Source: Marinobacter sp. LA51
GTDB lineage: Bacteria; Pseudomonadota; Gammaproteobacteria; Pseudomonadales; Oleiphilaceae
DNA length: 64,000 nucleotides
Assembly (NCBI RefSeq): GCF_030297175.1
Contig: NZ_AP028070.1
Location: forward strand, 3,100,001-3,164,000
Reading direction: 5' to 3'
Shown here piece by piece: positions 1 to 9,227 of the stretch. The position numbers and the translations under genes are program-made. Position 1 is the first letter of the stretch; every line of letters begins with the position of its first letter. Below the pieces are notes generated by a model. The model made no database searches. It was not told the DNA's origin and worked only from the letters and a program-made list of their open reading frames with translations.

Positions 1-2
1 AA

Positions 3-1046
3 GACCTCAAGGAACGTATTGAGGACATCGATGACTGGCTCTCCGATGCCGAGGAAGATCGCTCAGAGCTGGAACAGCAACTGGCCGCCAGCGAGCGCAA
101 AATCGGGCGCCTGACCCGTGAGCGTCGGTCGCTGCGCGAGCGTGTTGCCGAGCAACAGCAACGCCTGAAGGAGCTGGAGCAACAGCAGCGGGAGCTGACC
201 CGGACCCTCGACAGCCAGCGCGAAAGTCTGAAACGCCAGATCCGCGCTGCCTGGATGGAAGGCGACACACCCGCCATCAAGGTGCTGCTCAACGAGGTCA
301 ATCCAGACCGGGTCGCCCGCACCATGACCTACTACGAATACCTCAGCCGGGACACGGTTCAGCGGTTGGAGGCCTTTCACAAAAGCCTGCTGGCACTCAA
401 GGAAACCCGCGCCAGCGTTCAGGCTACCCGCACAGAGCTGGCCCAGACTGAGGCGGACGTGGCCGAGCGCCAGAACCAGCTAACCCAGTCCCGCCAGCAA
501 CGCCAACAGACCCTGGCCGCTCTGAACACCGACATCAAAAACCGTCGCAGCGAACGCGAGGAACTGGAATCGGATCGCAAGCGGCTGGAAAAGCTGCTGC
601 AGGAAGTACAGGAAGCCATTGCCGACATCCCCACGCCGAGCGAATCCGAGCCGTTTCAGACCCTGCGCAACCAACTGCCCTGGCCGGTTCGAGGCAAGGT
701 TGTCAGTGGCTATGGTGAGCGCTACGCCGACGGCAAGTTGCAGCGCAGCGGGTTGCTGATCAACACCGGCGACGAAGTTGAGATCAAGGCCATTCATTAT
801 GGCCGGGTGGTGTTCGCCAACTGGCTACGGGGTTTCGGCCTGATCACCATCATTGATCACGGCGATGGCTACATGACACTCTATGGCCACAGCAGCAGCC
901 TGTTCACCAGTCCCGGCGACTGGGTGGCAGCGGGCGAGTCCATTGCCCTGGCCGGTCGCACTGGCGGCACCGATCATCCGGCGCTGTACTTCGAAGTGCG
1001 CCACAATGGCAAGACGACCAACCCCAGGCGCTGGCTGGGCGACTGA
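3..1046 (+). CDS. envC: Murein hydrolase activator EnvC (5' end missing)
   Basis: The frame is open from the first bases of the window, so the true start lies upstream. EnvC is a periplasmic activator of the AmiA/AmiB amidases that split septal peptidoglycan. The visible part begins with a long Glu/Gln/Arg-rich coiled coil (positions 3 to about 640), as in EnvC, and ends with an M23/LytM domain carrying motifs such as GKVVSGYGER, IDHGDGYMTLYGH and ALYFEVRHNGK. Normal M23 zinc ligands appear partly replaced (no HxxxD near the start of the domain), consistent with a non-catalytic activator. It is followed 97 bp later by ctpA and then a YibQ-like gene, a neighbourhood I recall from Pseudomonas. 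Family assignment is firm; the N-terminus and signal peptide cannot be seen. Confidence 0.88.
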   Translation, partial: DLKERIEDIDDWLSDAEEDRSELEQQLAASERKIGRLTRERRSLRERVAEQQQRLKELEQQQRELTRTLDSQRESLKRQIRAAWMEGDTPAIKVLLNEVNPDRVARTMTYYEYLSRDTVQRLEAFHKSLLALKETRASVQATRTELAQTEADVAERQNQLTQSRQQRQQTLAALNTDIKNRRSEREELESDRKRLEKLLQEVQEAIADIPTPSESEPFQTLRNQLPWPVRGKVVSGYGERYADGKLQRSGLLINTGDEVEIKAIHYGRVVFANWLRGFGLITIIDHGDGYMTLYGHSSSLFTSPGDWVAAGESIALAGRTGGTDHPALYFEVRHNGKTTNPRRWLGD

Positions 1047-1143
1047 TCGGCGGCATGAGGGCTGACAAACGAGCTGGCTGACGCCATACTGTCGGAAATC
1101 AGGGAAACCAGTCCAACTATCGGAATAAACACGGGATAAGTGA

Positions 1144-2562
1144 ATGAAACGGGTCAGAAATCCACGCTACACCTTTCCGCTTCGCAGCCTTGCTCTCGCA
1201 ACCTGTTTCTCCACCGCATCCGGACTGGCCCTCGCTCAGGACCAGACAGACGAACAAAAGCTGCTTGAAGGTATTCAGAACGGCGAACGTGTCGAGATCT
1301 CGCTGCCAGATCCAGAGACCCAGTTACCACTGGACGACCTGCGCAAGTTCACCGAAGTGTTCAGCCGCATCAAAGATGCCTACGTTGAAGAAGTTGGCGA
1401 CCGCCAGCTGCTGGAGAGCGCTATCAAGGGCATGCTCTCGGATCTCGACCCGCATTCAACCTACCTGGCTCCCAAGGATTATGAGCAACTGGAGGAAAGC
1501 ACCTCCGGTGAGTTTGGCGGCCTCGGCATTGAGGTCGGCATGGAGAACGGCTTCGTCAAGGTCATCGCGCCCATCGACGACACTCCGGCACAAAAAGCAG
1601 GTGTGCAGGCCGGTGACCTGATCATCAAGCTGGATGAAAAGCCAGTCAAAGGCATGAGCCTGGAAGAAGCCGTGAAACTCATGCGCGGCAAGCCGGGCAC
1701 CACCCTTACGCTCACCATTATGCGCGAAGGTGAGAACGCTCCGATCGAAATTCCGGTGGAGCGCGACGTTATCAAGGTCACCAGCGTTAAATCCCGGATG
1801 CTGGAAAACGGCTATGGCTATGTTCGCATCACCCAGTTCCAGGCCGACACCGGCAGCCAGTTCCTCGGTGCCCTGGGCTCTCTGGAAGACGAATATGGTA
1901 ATGACCTCGACGGTCTGGTGATCGACCTGCGCAACAACCCGGGTGGCGTACTGCAAGCCGCCGTGGAAACCGCTGACGCGCTGCTGGATAACGGCCTGAT
2001 TGTCTATACCGAAGGTCGCATCCAGAGCTCCCGGCTGCGGTTCAGCGCCAAGGCCGGCGACGTCATGGCCGACACCCCCATAGTGGTGCTGATCAACGGC
2101 GGCTCCGCGTCGGCGTCGGAAATCCTGGCCGGCGCCCTGCAAGACCACGAACGCGCGGTCATCATGGGTACCCAGTCGTTCGGCAAAGGCAGCGTGCAGA
2201 CGGTAATTCCACTGGACGAGACCCACGCGATCAAGATGACTACCGCCCGCTATTACACTCCGGATGGCCGGTCCATTCAGGCCACCGGCATCAAGCCAGA
2301 CATCGAAGTACGGCCGGCCGAGCTCACCGAACTGGATAGCAAGCCTTTCTTTACCGAAGCCGACCTGAGCGGCCACCTGGAAGGTCAAAACGAAGATCAG
2401 CAGCCAGCAGCGGACGATTCCGAGGAAGGCACTTCGACAGCGTCCCTGGCTAATCGGGACTACCAGCTCCGCTCCGCACTCAATCTGCTGAAAGGCCTGC
2501 ACATTCTGAACCGCAAGGATAAGAGCAGCGCCAGCACCGAGGGACAGGATTCGGCCCAGTGA
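1144..2562 (+). CDS. ctpA: Carboxy-terminal processing protease CtpA (S41 family)
   Basis: A periplasmic serine protease of the C-terminal processing family, 472 residues. A signal peptide covers about residues 1-31 (cleavage near ALA-QDQ). A PDZ domain spans about 100-185, and the S41 catalytic core follows with SASASEI and SFGKGSVQ. Counting places the nucleophile at Ser323, the general base at Lys348 and the supporting Gln at 352; the 25-residue Ser-Lys spacing matches characterised Ctp proteases. The C-terminal tail from about residue 410 is acidic and Ser-rich. In Pseudomonas, CtpA degrades peptidoglycan hydrolases with an adaptor; whether that applies here is inference. Its TGA stop overlaps the GTG start of the next gene, suggesting translational coupling. 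Confidence 0.93.
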   Translation: MKRVRNPRYTFPLRSLALATCFSTASGLALAQDQTDEQKLLEGIQNGERVEISLPDPETQLPLDDLRKFTEVFSRIKDAYVEEVGDRQLLESAIKGMLSDLDPHSTYLAPKDYEQLEESTSGEFGGLGIEVGMENGFVKVIAPIDDTPAQKAGVQAGDLIIKLDEKPVKGMSLEEAVKLMRGKPGTTLTLTIMREGENAPIEIPVERDVIKVTSVKSRMLENGYGYVRITQFQADTGSQFLGALGSLEDEYGNDLDGLVIDLRNNPGGVLQAAVETADALLDNGLIVYTEGRIQSSRLRFSAKAGDVMADTPIVVLINGGSASASEILAGALQDHERAVIMGTQSFGKGSVQTVIPLDETHAIKMTTARYYTPDGRSIQATGIKPDIEVRPAELTELDSKPFFTEADLSGHLEGQNEDQQPAADDSEEGTSTASLANRDYQLRSALNLLKGLHILNRKDKSSASTEGQDSAQ

Positions 2563-3386
2563 CGTTGTTTCGGCTCTCTGTACTGGTGGCGGCCCTGGTC
2601 GCCACACCCCTCGCAACGGCGGAGCCAGGCAGCACGGGAGCCGCTGGCTCGCTGCCGCCCACCATCGCCATCATCATTGATGACATGGGACACAACCTGG
2701 AGGAAGGTGAACGGCTGGCCAGGATCGAGCAGCCGCTGACCCTGGCTTTCCTACCCTACCGCCGCCACACCGTTAGCCTGGCCAAACTGGCGTATCGACA
2801 GCAAAAGGAAATCATGCTGCACGCGCCCATGGCCAACACCCGCGACTTTGCCCTGGGCCCCGGCGGTCTGACTTCCGACATGGATGAGAACAGCATTACC
2901 CTGACCCTGCGCCGGGCGCTGCAGTCCATCCCCTACGTACAGGGTGTCAACAATCACATGGGCAGCCTGCTGACCCAGAAACTGCAACCCATGGACTGGG
3001 TAATGAGAGAGCTGCGCCAGTACCCGCTGTACTTTGTCGACAGCCGCACCATCGCCTCATCGTTGGCCGGAGAAGTGGCCGAGGCCTACCAGATTCCAAG
3101 CCTGACCCGGGACGTGTTCCTGGACCACGAGCAGACTGAGGAATTTGTCGACCGTCAATTCAAGCTGCTGATTCAGCGCGCCAAGAAAAATGGCAGCGCC
3201 ATTGGCATTGGCCACCCGCACAAGGTCACCGTGGACTATCTGGAAAAGCACCTGCCGGAGCTGGATGCTCAGGGTGTGGCGATTGCCACCGTCAGTGGCC
3301 TGTGGGCCATTCGCAACAGCAATCGTGAAATGTTCGTGGAAGGGGAGAAGCAGGCCATTCGACCTGCTTTTGCCAGGAAGCCCTGA
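2559..3386 (+). CDS. Divergent polysaccharide deacetylase family protein (YibQ-like)
   Basis: A 275-residue exported protein of the divergent polysaccharide deacetylase family (formerly DUF610, E. coli YibQ). It has an N-terminal signal peptide (residues about 1-21), then IAIIIDDMGHN with the paired aspartates typical of this superfamily, HAPMANTRD, and NNHMGSLLT. A conserved late motif IGIGHPHKVT also fits. The GTG start overlaps the ctpA stop by 4 bp, which fixes the start and implies coupling. The biochemical role is unproven; its constant partnership with envC and ctpA suggests a part in cell-wall remodelling. It faces hisF convergently with a 44-bp gap. Confidence 0.85.
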   Translation: MTLFRLSVLVAALVATPLATAEPGSTGAAGSLPPTIAIIIDDMGHNLEEGERLARIEQPLTLAFLPYRRHTVSLAKLAYRQQKEIMLHAPMANTRDFALGPGGLTSDMDENSITLTLRRALQSIPYVQGVNNHMGSLLTQKLQPMDWVMRELRQYPLYFVDSRTIASSLAGEVAEAYQIPSLTRDVFLDHEQTEEFVDRQFKLLIQRAKKNGSAIGIGHPHKVTVDYLEKHLPELDAQGVAIATVSGLWAIRNSNREMFVEGEKQAIRPAFARKP

Positions 3387-3430
3387 GGCTTTAGCCCGGG
3401 GCTCTAAACTCTCTTTTCTAGTCCCGGACG

Positions 3431-4204
3431 TTAGTCCCGAACTTCGATGCCCTGGTCTTTCATGAAGGCCTTGGCTTCGGGAATAGTGTGCTGACCGAAA
3501 TGGAAGATAGAAGCCGCCAATACCGCATCGGCGCCGCCCTGGGTAACGCCATCCGCCAGATGCTGCAACTCGCCAACCCCGCCTGAAGCAATCACCGGCA
3601 CACTCACCGCATCACTGATGGCCCGGGTCAGGCCCAGATCAAAACCAATCTTGGTGCCGTCGCGATCCATGCTGGTCAGCAGCAATTCACCGGCGCCCAT
3701 TTCGACCATCTTCCGGGCCCAGTCCACCGCATCCAGACCGGTCGGCTTGCGACCACCGTGGGTGAAGATTTCCCAGCGCGGCGTCTCGCCCTCGGCACTG
3801 ACCCGCTTGGCATCAATGGCGACCACGATGCACTGGCTGCCAAAGCGCTCGGCCGCTTCGTGGACAAACTCGGGGTTAAACACCGCGGCCGTGTTGATCG
3901 ACACCTTGTCGGCACCGGCATTCAGCAATTTACGGATATCGTCCACGGTACGCACACCGCCACCAACGGTCAGCGGGATGAACACCTCAGCGGCCATTCG
4001 CTCGACGGTTTCATAGGTGGTGTCGCGGCTTTCGTGGCTGGCCGTGATGTCCAGGAAGGTAATCTCGTCGGCGCCCTGCTCGTTATAGCGGCGCGCTACC
4101 TCGACCGGATCGCCGGCGTCGCGGATATCAACAAAGTTGACGCCTTTGACCACCCGACCCTTGTCGACATCGAGGCAGGGAATAATGCGTTTTGCCAGAC
4201 CCAT
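3431..4204 (-). CDS. hisF: Imidazole glycerol phosphate synthase, cyclase subunit HisF
   Basis: Cyclase subunit of IGP synthase, 257 residues, a TIM barrel that uses ammonia from HisH to turn PRFAR into imidazole glycerol phosphate and AICAR in the cytoplasm. It begins [17 protein letters not shown], with catalytic Asp12, and carries VVAIDAKRV with the second catalytic Asp. The phosphate-binding motifs VGGGVRT and IASGGVG are present. A clear Shine-Dalgarno (AGGGGAC) lies 6 bp before the ATG. It is the last gene of hisB-hisH-hisA-hisF and lies 10 bp after hisA. Length is normal for the family. Confidence 0.97.
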   Translation of the reverse strand: MGLAKRIIPCLDVDKGRVVKGVNFVDIRDAGDPVEVARRYNEQGADEITFLDITASHESRDTTYETVERMAAEVFIPLTVGGGVRTVDDIRKLLNAGADKVSINTAAVFNPEFVHEAAERFGSQCIVVAIDAKRVSAEGETPRWEIFTHGGRKPTGLDAVDWARKMVEMGAGELLLTSMDRDGTKIGFDLGLTRAISDAVSVPVIASGGVGELQHLADGVTQGGADAVLAASIFHFGQHTIPEAKAFMKDQGIEVRD

Positions 4205-4214
4205 GGTTGTCCCC

Positions 4215-4952
4215 TTACGCCTTCAGGCTGTCGCAAAATGCCTGTGCTTCGGCCACATCCAGCGTGCCCTCGTAGATAGCACGGCCGGTGATAGCGCCGA
4301 GGATGCCTCGATCGGCCATTGGCGCCAGGCGCTTGAGGTCGTCCATGTTGGTGACACCGCCGGAGGCAATCACCGGAATGCCGCCCTCTTCCGCCAGCGC
4401 CACGGTCGCCTCAACGTTTACGCCCTGCATCATGCCGTCGCGGCTGATGTCGGTGTACACGATTGAATCGACGCCGTCGTTGGCGAAGCGCTTGGCCAGA
4501 TCGGTGGCCATCACTTCAGACACCTCGGCCCAGCCATCGGTGGCAACACGGCCGTCTTTGGCATCCAGGCCGACAATAATGTGACCCGGAAACCGCTTGC
4601 ACATGTCGGTAACAAATTCCGGCTCTTTCACAGCCTTGGTACCAATGATCACCCACTGCACACCGGCCTTCAGGTAGGCTTCGATGGTTTCCGCAGAGCG
4701 GATACCGCCGCCAATCTGAATCGGCAGATCCGGGTACTTGCGGGCAATCGCCTGAACGATCTCGCCATTCACCGGCTCGCCAGCGAAGGCGCCATTGAGA
4801 TCGACCAGATGCAGACGACGCGCGCCGGCCTCTACCCAGCGGGTGGCCATATCGACCGGGTCGTCACCAAAGACGGTGGAGTCGTCCATCCGGCCCTGGC
4901 GCAGGCGTACACACTTGCCGTCTTTCAGATCAATGGCAGGAATAATCAGCAT
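4215..4952 (-). CDS. hisA: Phosphoribosylformimino-5-aminoimidazole carboxamide ribotide isomerase HisA
   Basis: HisA performs the Amadori rearrangement of ProFAR to PRFAR, the step before HisF/HisH. The 245-residue TIM barrel starts [17 protein letters not shown] with catalytic Asp8, and contains IQIGGGIRS and [12 protein letters not shown] with the second catalytic Asp. IASGGVTN is the phosphate-binding loop. It sits between hisH (38 bp upstream) and hisF (10 bp downstream), all on the minus strand, so the genes are probably co-transcribed. The ribosome binding site before this ATG is weak. Confidence 0.97.
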   Translation of the reverse strand: MLIIPAIDLKDGKCVRLRQGRMDDSTVFGDDPVDMATRWVEAGARRLHLVDLNGAFAGEPVNGEIVQAIARKYPDLPIQIGGGIRSAETIEAYLKAGVQWVIIGTKAVKEPEFVTDMCKRFPGHIIVGLDAKDGRVATDGWAEVSEVMATDLAKRFANDGVDSIVYTDISRDGMMQGVNVEATVALAEEGGIPVIASGGVTNMDDLKRLAPMADRGILGAITGRAIYEGTLDVAEAQAFCDSLKA

Positions 4953-4990
4953 AAAGCAAAGTCCGTGTTAATCGTTCAGATGCCCCGGTG

Positions 4991-5629
4991 TTATTTACCG
5001 GACCAGTCAACAAAGTTTTTCAGGAGCTGCAGGCCAGCGCGGGCACTCTTCTCCGGGTGGAACTGCACCGCAAAGATGTTATCGCGGGCAACAGCGGCCG
5101 CCAGATCGACACCGTAGTGGCTGCGGCCGGCAATATCGGCATTGCCTTCAGCCTCGGCGTAATAGCTGTGCACGAAGTAGAAACGGTCACCATCGGGAAT
5201 GTTGTGCCACATGGGGTGATCGACACTCTGGTAAACCTCGTTCCAACCCATGTGAGGCACTTTCAGTCGCTCGCCGTTTTCCACCAGATTGTCACCAAAG
5301 AAGCGAACCTGGGCCGGAAACAGGTTGATGCCATCAACGCCTCCGTTCTCTTCGCTGCGGGACATCAGTGCCTGCATACCTACACAGATGCCGAGGAAAG
5401 GGCGATCCCGGGAGACTTCACGCACCAGGGCATCTACCTCAAGCCGGCGGATCTCGTGCATGCAGTCACGGATGGCGCCAACTCCAGGAAGAATCACATG
5501 GTCGGCCTCGCGGATCTGGTCGGAGTTGTCGGTCACCAGAACGCAAACATCCGGCGCCACGTGCTCTACTGCCTTACGCGCCGAATGTAGGTTTCCCATG
5601 CCGTAGTCGATAATGGCAACGGTCTTCAT
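4991..5629 (-). CDS. hisH: Imidazole glycerol phosphate synthase, glutamine amidotransferase subunit HisH
   Basis: Class I glutamine amidotransferase, 212 residues, that hydrolyses glutamine and channels ammonia to HisF. The nucleophile is in the LGICVGMQ elbow, and the His-Glu pair is in VQFHPEKSA near the C-terminus; the oxyanion motif is ILPGVGA. Start [13 protein letters not shown] is typical. It lies 31 bp downstream of hisB and 38 bp upstream of hisA. The upstream Shine-Dalgarno is weak, so translation may depend on coupling. Confidence 0.96.
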   Translation of the reverse strand: MKTVAIIDYGMGNLHSARKAVEHVAPDVCVLVTDNSDQIREADHVILPGVGAIRDCMHEIRRLEVDALVREVSRDRPFLGICVGMQALMSRSEENGGVDGINLFPAQVRFFGDNLVENGERLKVPHMGWNEVYQSVDHPMWHNIPDGDRFYFVHSYYAEAEGNADIAGRSHYGVDLAAAVARDNIFAVQFHPEKSARAGLQLLKNFVDWSGK

Positions 5630-5660
5630 AATGGAATTCGATGTCCTGTGCTGTAGCGAG

Positions 5661-6254
5661 TTACAGAGAGCCTTTGGTAGACGGAGTCATACCCGCCATC
5701 CGCTCATCCATTTCGATCGCCATGCGCAGGGCGCGGCCGAAGGCCTTGAAGACGGTCTCGATCTGGTGATGGGTGTTCTTGCCCTTCAGGTTATCGATGT
5801 GCAGGGTCACCATGGAGTGATTCACGAAACCGTGGAAGAACTCTTCAAACAGATCGACATCGAAGCCACCCACGGAACCACGGGTGTAAGGCACGTCCAT
5901 CATCAGCCCGGGACGACCGGAAAGATCGATAACAACGCGGGACAGGGCTTCATCCAGAGGCACGTATGCGTGGCCATAGCGACGGATGCCTTTCTTGTCG
6001 CCTACTGCCTGCTTGAACGCCTGCCCCAGGGTAATGCCGATGTCTTCAACGGTGTGATGGTCATCGATGTGCAGATCGCCTTTGGAGACGATATTCAGAT
6101 CCACCAGGCCATGGCGGGCGATCTGGTCCATCATGTGTTCGAGGAAGGGAACGCCGGTGTCGAAAGTGGACTTGCCGGTGCCATCGAGATCGATCTCGAC
6201 GGTAATCTGAGTTTCCAGGGTATTTCGTTCTACCCGAGCCTTACGTTCGGCCAT
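5661..6254 (-). CDS. hisB: Imidazoleglycerol-phosphate dehydratase HisB
   Basis: Monofunctional IGP dehydratase of 197 residues (no N-terminal phosphatase domain), which forms imidazole acetol phosphate with a di-manganese centre. The duplicated metal-binding motifs are visible: [13 protein letters not shown] with [10 protein letters not shown] in the first half, and [13 protein letters not shown] with THHQIE in the second. I chose the ATG at 6254 ([12 protein letters not shown]) because ACGGAG lies 5 bp upstream and family members start here; an upstream in-frame ATG at 6299 would add 15 unconserved residues. First his gene of the hisB-H-A-F run, transcribed away from the SRPBCC gene 117 bp upstream. 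Confidence 0.95.
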   Translation of the reverse strand: MAERKARVERNTLETQITVEIDLDGTGKSTFDTGVPFLEHMMDQIARHGLVDLNIVSKGDLHIDDHHTVEDIGITLGQAFKQAVGDKKGIRRYGHAYVPLDEALSRVVIDLSGRPGLMMDVPYTRGSVGGFDVDLFEEFFHGFVNHSMVTLHIDNLKGKNTHHQIETVFKAFGRALRMAIEMDERMAGMTPSTKGSL

Positions 6255-6371
6255 GGGGACTCCGTAGCAGTTGGGCGGCACAGCGCCGCAAATTTTCAAT
6301 TCGCGGATTATACCTTTTCTGCCCGCCGGAGTCCCACAACCGCGTTTATCAGCGTGATAGTCGAAACCGGA

Positions 6372-6833
6372 TCATACTGCCGTCTTGAGATTCTTCATAT
6401 AGGTATCCACGAGGCTGTTGAACTCGTGCTTGATAACCGGGCTGATCGCCAGCTTCAACAGGCTGGGCAGCGGCACCGTCAGCTCGGCGTGAGTCTGGAA
6501 CTTGGCTGAGGTAACTGAATCGCCCTTGGACTTCAGCGTCCAGGAGCCGCGCACGACACCGTTGCCCTCGCCCTTCACCGGTTCCCAGGTGATCCGGCCG
6601 GCGTCTTTATCCGAATGGTACTTGCACGCGTAAATGGACTGGATCGCGTGCTTATCCACGCCCACCTTCTCCATTTCCCAACGGTAAGCGTTGTCGCCCA
6701 GATCCGTCAGCTTGTTCACTTTTGGAAAGTGACTTGCGGAACGTGGCACATCCGCCAACAACTCAAAGACTTCATCATAGCTTCCCGGAAGTTCCAGTTC
6801 CCGGTTCAGCTCAATTGAAACAGTTATTGCCAC
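6372..6833 (-). CDS. SRPBCC (START/polyketide cyclase-like) family protein
   Basis: A 153-residue protein with the START/Bet v1-like fold of the SRPBCC superfamily, which binds hydrophobic ligands in a helix-grip pocket. Seen: an N-terminal beta strand (ITVSIELNRELELP), a helix with SYDEVFELLADVP, the curved sheet (ITWEPVKGEGNGVVRGSW), and a long C-terminal helix (SPVIKHEFNSLVDTYMKNL). The start is GTG at 6833, fixed by a perfect AAGGAG 6 bp upstream. It lies just upstream of hisB in the same direction but the function is unrelated as far as can be seen. Ligand and role unknown. It is divergent from the AsmA gene. Confidence 0.75.
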   Translation of the reverse strand: MAITVSIELNRELELPGSYDEVFELLADVPRSASHFPKVNKLTDLGDNAYRWEMEKVGVDKHAIQSIYACKYHSDKDAGRITWEPVKGEGNGVVRGSWTLKSKGDSVTSAKFQTHAELTVPLPSLLKLAISPVIKHEFNSLVDTYMKNLKTAV

Positions 6834-7022
6834 GGTTATCTCCTTGTTATGGTTGTTCGCTTGTATGCAGTCAGAAGCTCAAAAGGGTATTCTGGCTTAA
6901 CACTACGGCATTGTCATACTGGCACGCTTTTAATTTACTTGCCCTGCGTTATCCTTTGACGTGTAAGCATCCGAAATCGTTCCGAAACTTTCCAGGCTCG
7001 ACGAAATAAGGAAATTTGAACC

Positions 7023-9227
7023 ATGAAAGCTGTTCGTTATCTGCTGATTGCGATTGTTGCCGTGATCTTGCTGGCCGTAGTCGCGATTGCCATCGCCATG
7101 GCCGTGATCAACCCCAATGACTACAAGCCGCAGATTGAGCAAGCGGTGGAAAAACAGACCAACCTGGATCTTGTGCTGGAGGGCGACATTGGCTGGTCGT
7201 TCATTCCCCTCGGCCTGGAACTGAATAACGTACAGGCCAATCTGGAAGGCGATCGTTTTGTAGCGTTGGAACAACTGGTGGCGCAGATCGATTTCTGGTC
7301 GCTGATTGCCATGGCGCCGCAGGTGGACACCTTTGTGCTGAGCGGCCTGGATGCCAACCTTGAAGTGAACGAACAAGGCCAGGGCAACTGGACCCGGATC
7401 ATGCCGGAGCCAGCCGAGGGCGAGCAACCCAAGACTGCCGAAGCGGAAGAGGAAAAGCCCGCTGACACGACAGCCGAGGAAGGAAGTAGCGAACCGCTGA
7501 ACTTTAACGTGAATAACGTTGAGATCAGCGATGCCCAGGTGCACTACACCGACAAGAGCACCGGACAGTCCGTCACCCTGGACAACTTCACCGTAACCGC
7601 CAGCGAAATCACCCTGGGCTCGGAATTCCCACTCGACATCAGCTTCAGGGTCGAAACCGCCAAACCCCAGTTTGAGGTGGACGGCAGCATCAGCGCCCGC
7701 CTGGCTGCGAACGAAGCGCTCAACGAATTTGCCGTATCTGGCCTGTCGGCGGTTTTCGACATGAACGGGGAGCCCTTCGGTGGGCAATCGGTAACCGCGG
7801 AACTGGGCGGCTCCGCCGTCGCTAACCTCGAAAACGAGACCGCGACGCTCAGTGGTTTCACCGCCAGCCTTGCCAACCTGTCCATGACCACCGATCTGGA
7901 GGTCAAAGGCTTTGGCGACAGGCCCGCCCTGAACGGCAAACTCAACATCAATGAGTTTTCCCTGAAGGAACTGCTCAGCAACCTGGGCCAACCGGCCGTG
8001 GAAACCAGCGATCCTGAGGCACTCAAGGCTCTGGCTTTCTCAACCAATATTGGTGGGCCTGCTGGCAAGGTTGAGCTCTCTGACCTGACCCTGAAACTGG
8101 ATGACACTACCTTCAAGGGTTCAGGCAGCTACAACCTCGCCAACACCGGCGTGGTGTTCCGGCTCCAAGGCGACAAACTGAATGCCGACCGGTACCTGCC
8201 ACCGAAGGCTGAAGGTGAAGCAGAGAGTGAAGAAAAGGCCGCGCAAGAGACTGGCTCAGGGGACGCCGGCCAACAGACGGCCGCCACCCAGGACACACCA
8301 GAGAGCGACCTGCTGCCACTGGACACCCTGCGCACCCTGCTGCTGGACATTGATTTCGGCCTGGCCGAATTGATCGTAAGCAATCTGACCATCAAGGAAA
8401 TCACCGCCAGCACCACTGCTGAAAAAGGCCTGATCAAGGTCGACGAATTCAGCGGCAAGCTCTACGAGGGTGGCTTCGGCGCCCAGGTAACCCTGGATGC
8501 CCGCAGCGACAACCCGAAGTGGAAAATCGGCTCCAAGGTCAGCAACGTGCAAACCCTGCCCCTGCTGACTGACTTGGCGGAAGTGGACATGCTGTCCGGT
8601 GGCGCCAACCTGAATGTGGACGTGACCACCTCGGGCAACCGGATCTCGGTACTGCGCGAGAACGCTGATGGCCAGATCAACTTCAACCTGGCCGAGGGCC
8701 AGTTCCGCAAGATGAACCTGACCCGCATGGCGTGCCAGGGCATCGCCCTGGTGAATCAGGAGAGTCTGACTACCAGCGACTGGGGCGCTGCCACCCCGTT
8801 CAATGACATGCGCGGCACCCTCCAGATCAACGGCAACACCCTGAAAAACACCGACCTGGTAGCGGCGCTGGCCGGCATGAAACTGGAAGGCGACGGCACC
8901 ATCGATCTGAAACAGAGCACGATGGATTACGAAGCGGGCCTGCGCATCGTCGGTGAGATTCACCGCGACGAAGCCTGCCGGGTAACTGAGTATGTGGAGA
9001 ATGTGGTTATTCCGGTGGAATGCCGCGGCAACTTCGCCGAGGACCCGGCTGGCCTGTGCTCGTTCGATGGCTCCCGCTTCCGCGACACCCTGAAGACCAT
9101 CGCAGCCAACGCGGCGAAAGCCAAGGCCAAGGAAGAAGTAGACAAGGCCAAAGCCAAGGCGAAAGAGAAAGTCGAAGAGAAACTGCAGGAAAAGCTCGGC
9201 GACAAACTGAAGGGTCTGTTTAACTAA
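7023..9227 (+). CDS. AsmA family protein
   Basis: A 734-residue AsmA-family protein, anchored by one N-terminal membrane helix (residues about 5-30, Ala/Val/Ile-rich) with the body in the periplasm. AsmA-like proteins resemble lipid-transfer bridge proteins (TamB/YhdP/AsmA) and affect outer-membrane lipid homeostasis. The conserved N-terminus INPNDYKPQIEQAVEKQT and the C-terminal AsmA_2 region with LTRMACQGIALVNQE are present. Two acidic linkers rich in Glu/Ala/Thr lie near residues 122-160 and 395-430. The extreme C-terminus is a Lys/Ala/Glu helix with repeated AKAK units. The stop overlaps the mutY start by one base (TAATG), so the pair is probably coupled. In Pseudomonas an AsmA-like gene likewise precedes mutY. 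Confidence 0.88.
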   Translation: MKAVRYLLIAIVAVILLAVVAIAIAMAVINPNDYKPQIEQAVEKQTNLDLVLEGDIGWSFIPLGLELNNVQANLEGDRFVALEQLVAQIDFWSLIAMAPQVDTFVLSGLDANLEVNEQGQGNWTRIMPEPAEGEQPKTAEAEEEKPADTTAEEGSSEPLNFNVNNVEISDAQVHYTDKSTGQSVTLDNFTVTASEITLGSEFPLDISFRVETAKPQFEVDGSISARLAANEALNEFAVSGLSAVFDMNGEPFGGQSVTAELGGSAVANLENETATLSGFTASLANLSMTTDLEVKGFGDRPALNGKLNINEFSLKELLSNLGQPAVETSDPEALKALAFSTNIGGPAGKVELSDLTLKLDDTTFKGSGSYNLANTGVVFRLQGDKLNADRYLPPKAEGEAESEEKAAQETGSGDAGQQTAATQDTPESDLLPLDTLRTLLLDIDFGLAELIVSNLTIKEITASTTAEKGLIKVDEFSGKLYEGGFGAQVTLDARSDNPKWKIGSKVSNVQTLPLLTDLAEVDMLSGGANLNVDVTTSGNRISVLRENADGQINFNLAEGQFRKMNLTRMACQGIALVNQESLTTSDWGAATPFNDMRGTLQINGNTLKNTDLVAALAGMKLEGDGTIDLKQSTMDYEAGLRIVGEIHRDEACRVTEYVENVVIPVECRGNFAEDPAGLCSFDGSRFRDTLKTIAANAAKAKAKEEVDKAKAKAKEKVEEKLQEKLGDKLKGLFN

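Noticed and set aside
1456..2616. A 386-codon open frame on the minus strand opposite ctpA.
   Set aside because: It lies wholly over ctpA, whose signal peptide, PDZ and catalytic motifs are clear. GC-rich coding DNA often leaves the opposite strand open.
6930..7991. A 353-codon minus-strand open frame over the AsmA gene.
   Set aside because: No ribosome site or domain, and AsmA is clear on the plus strand.
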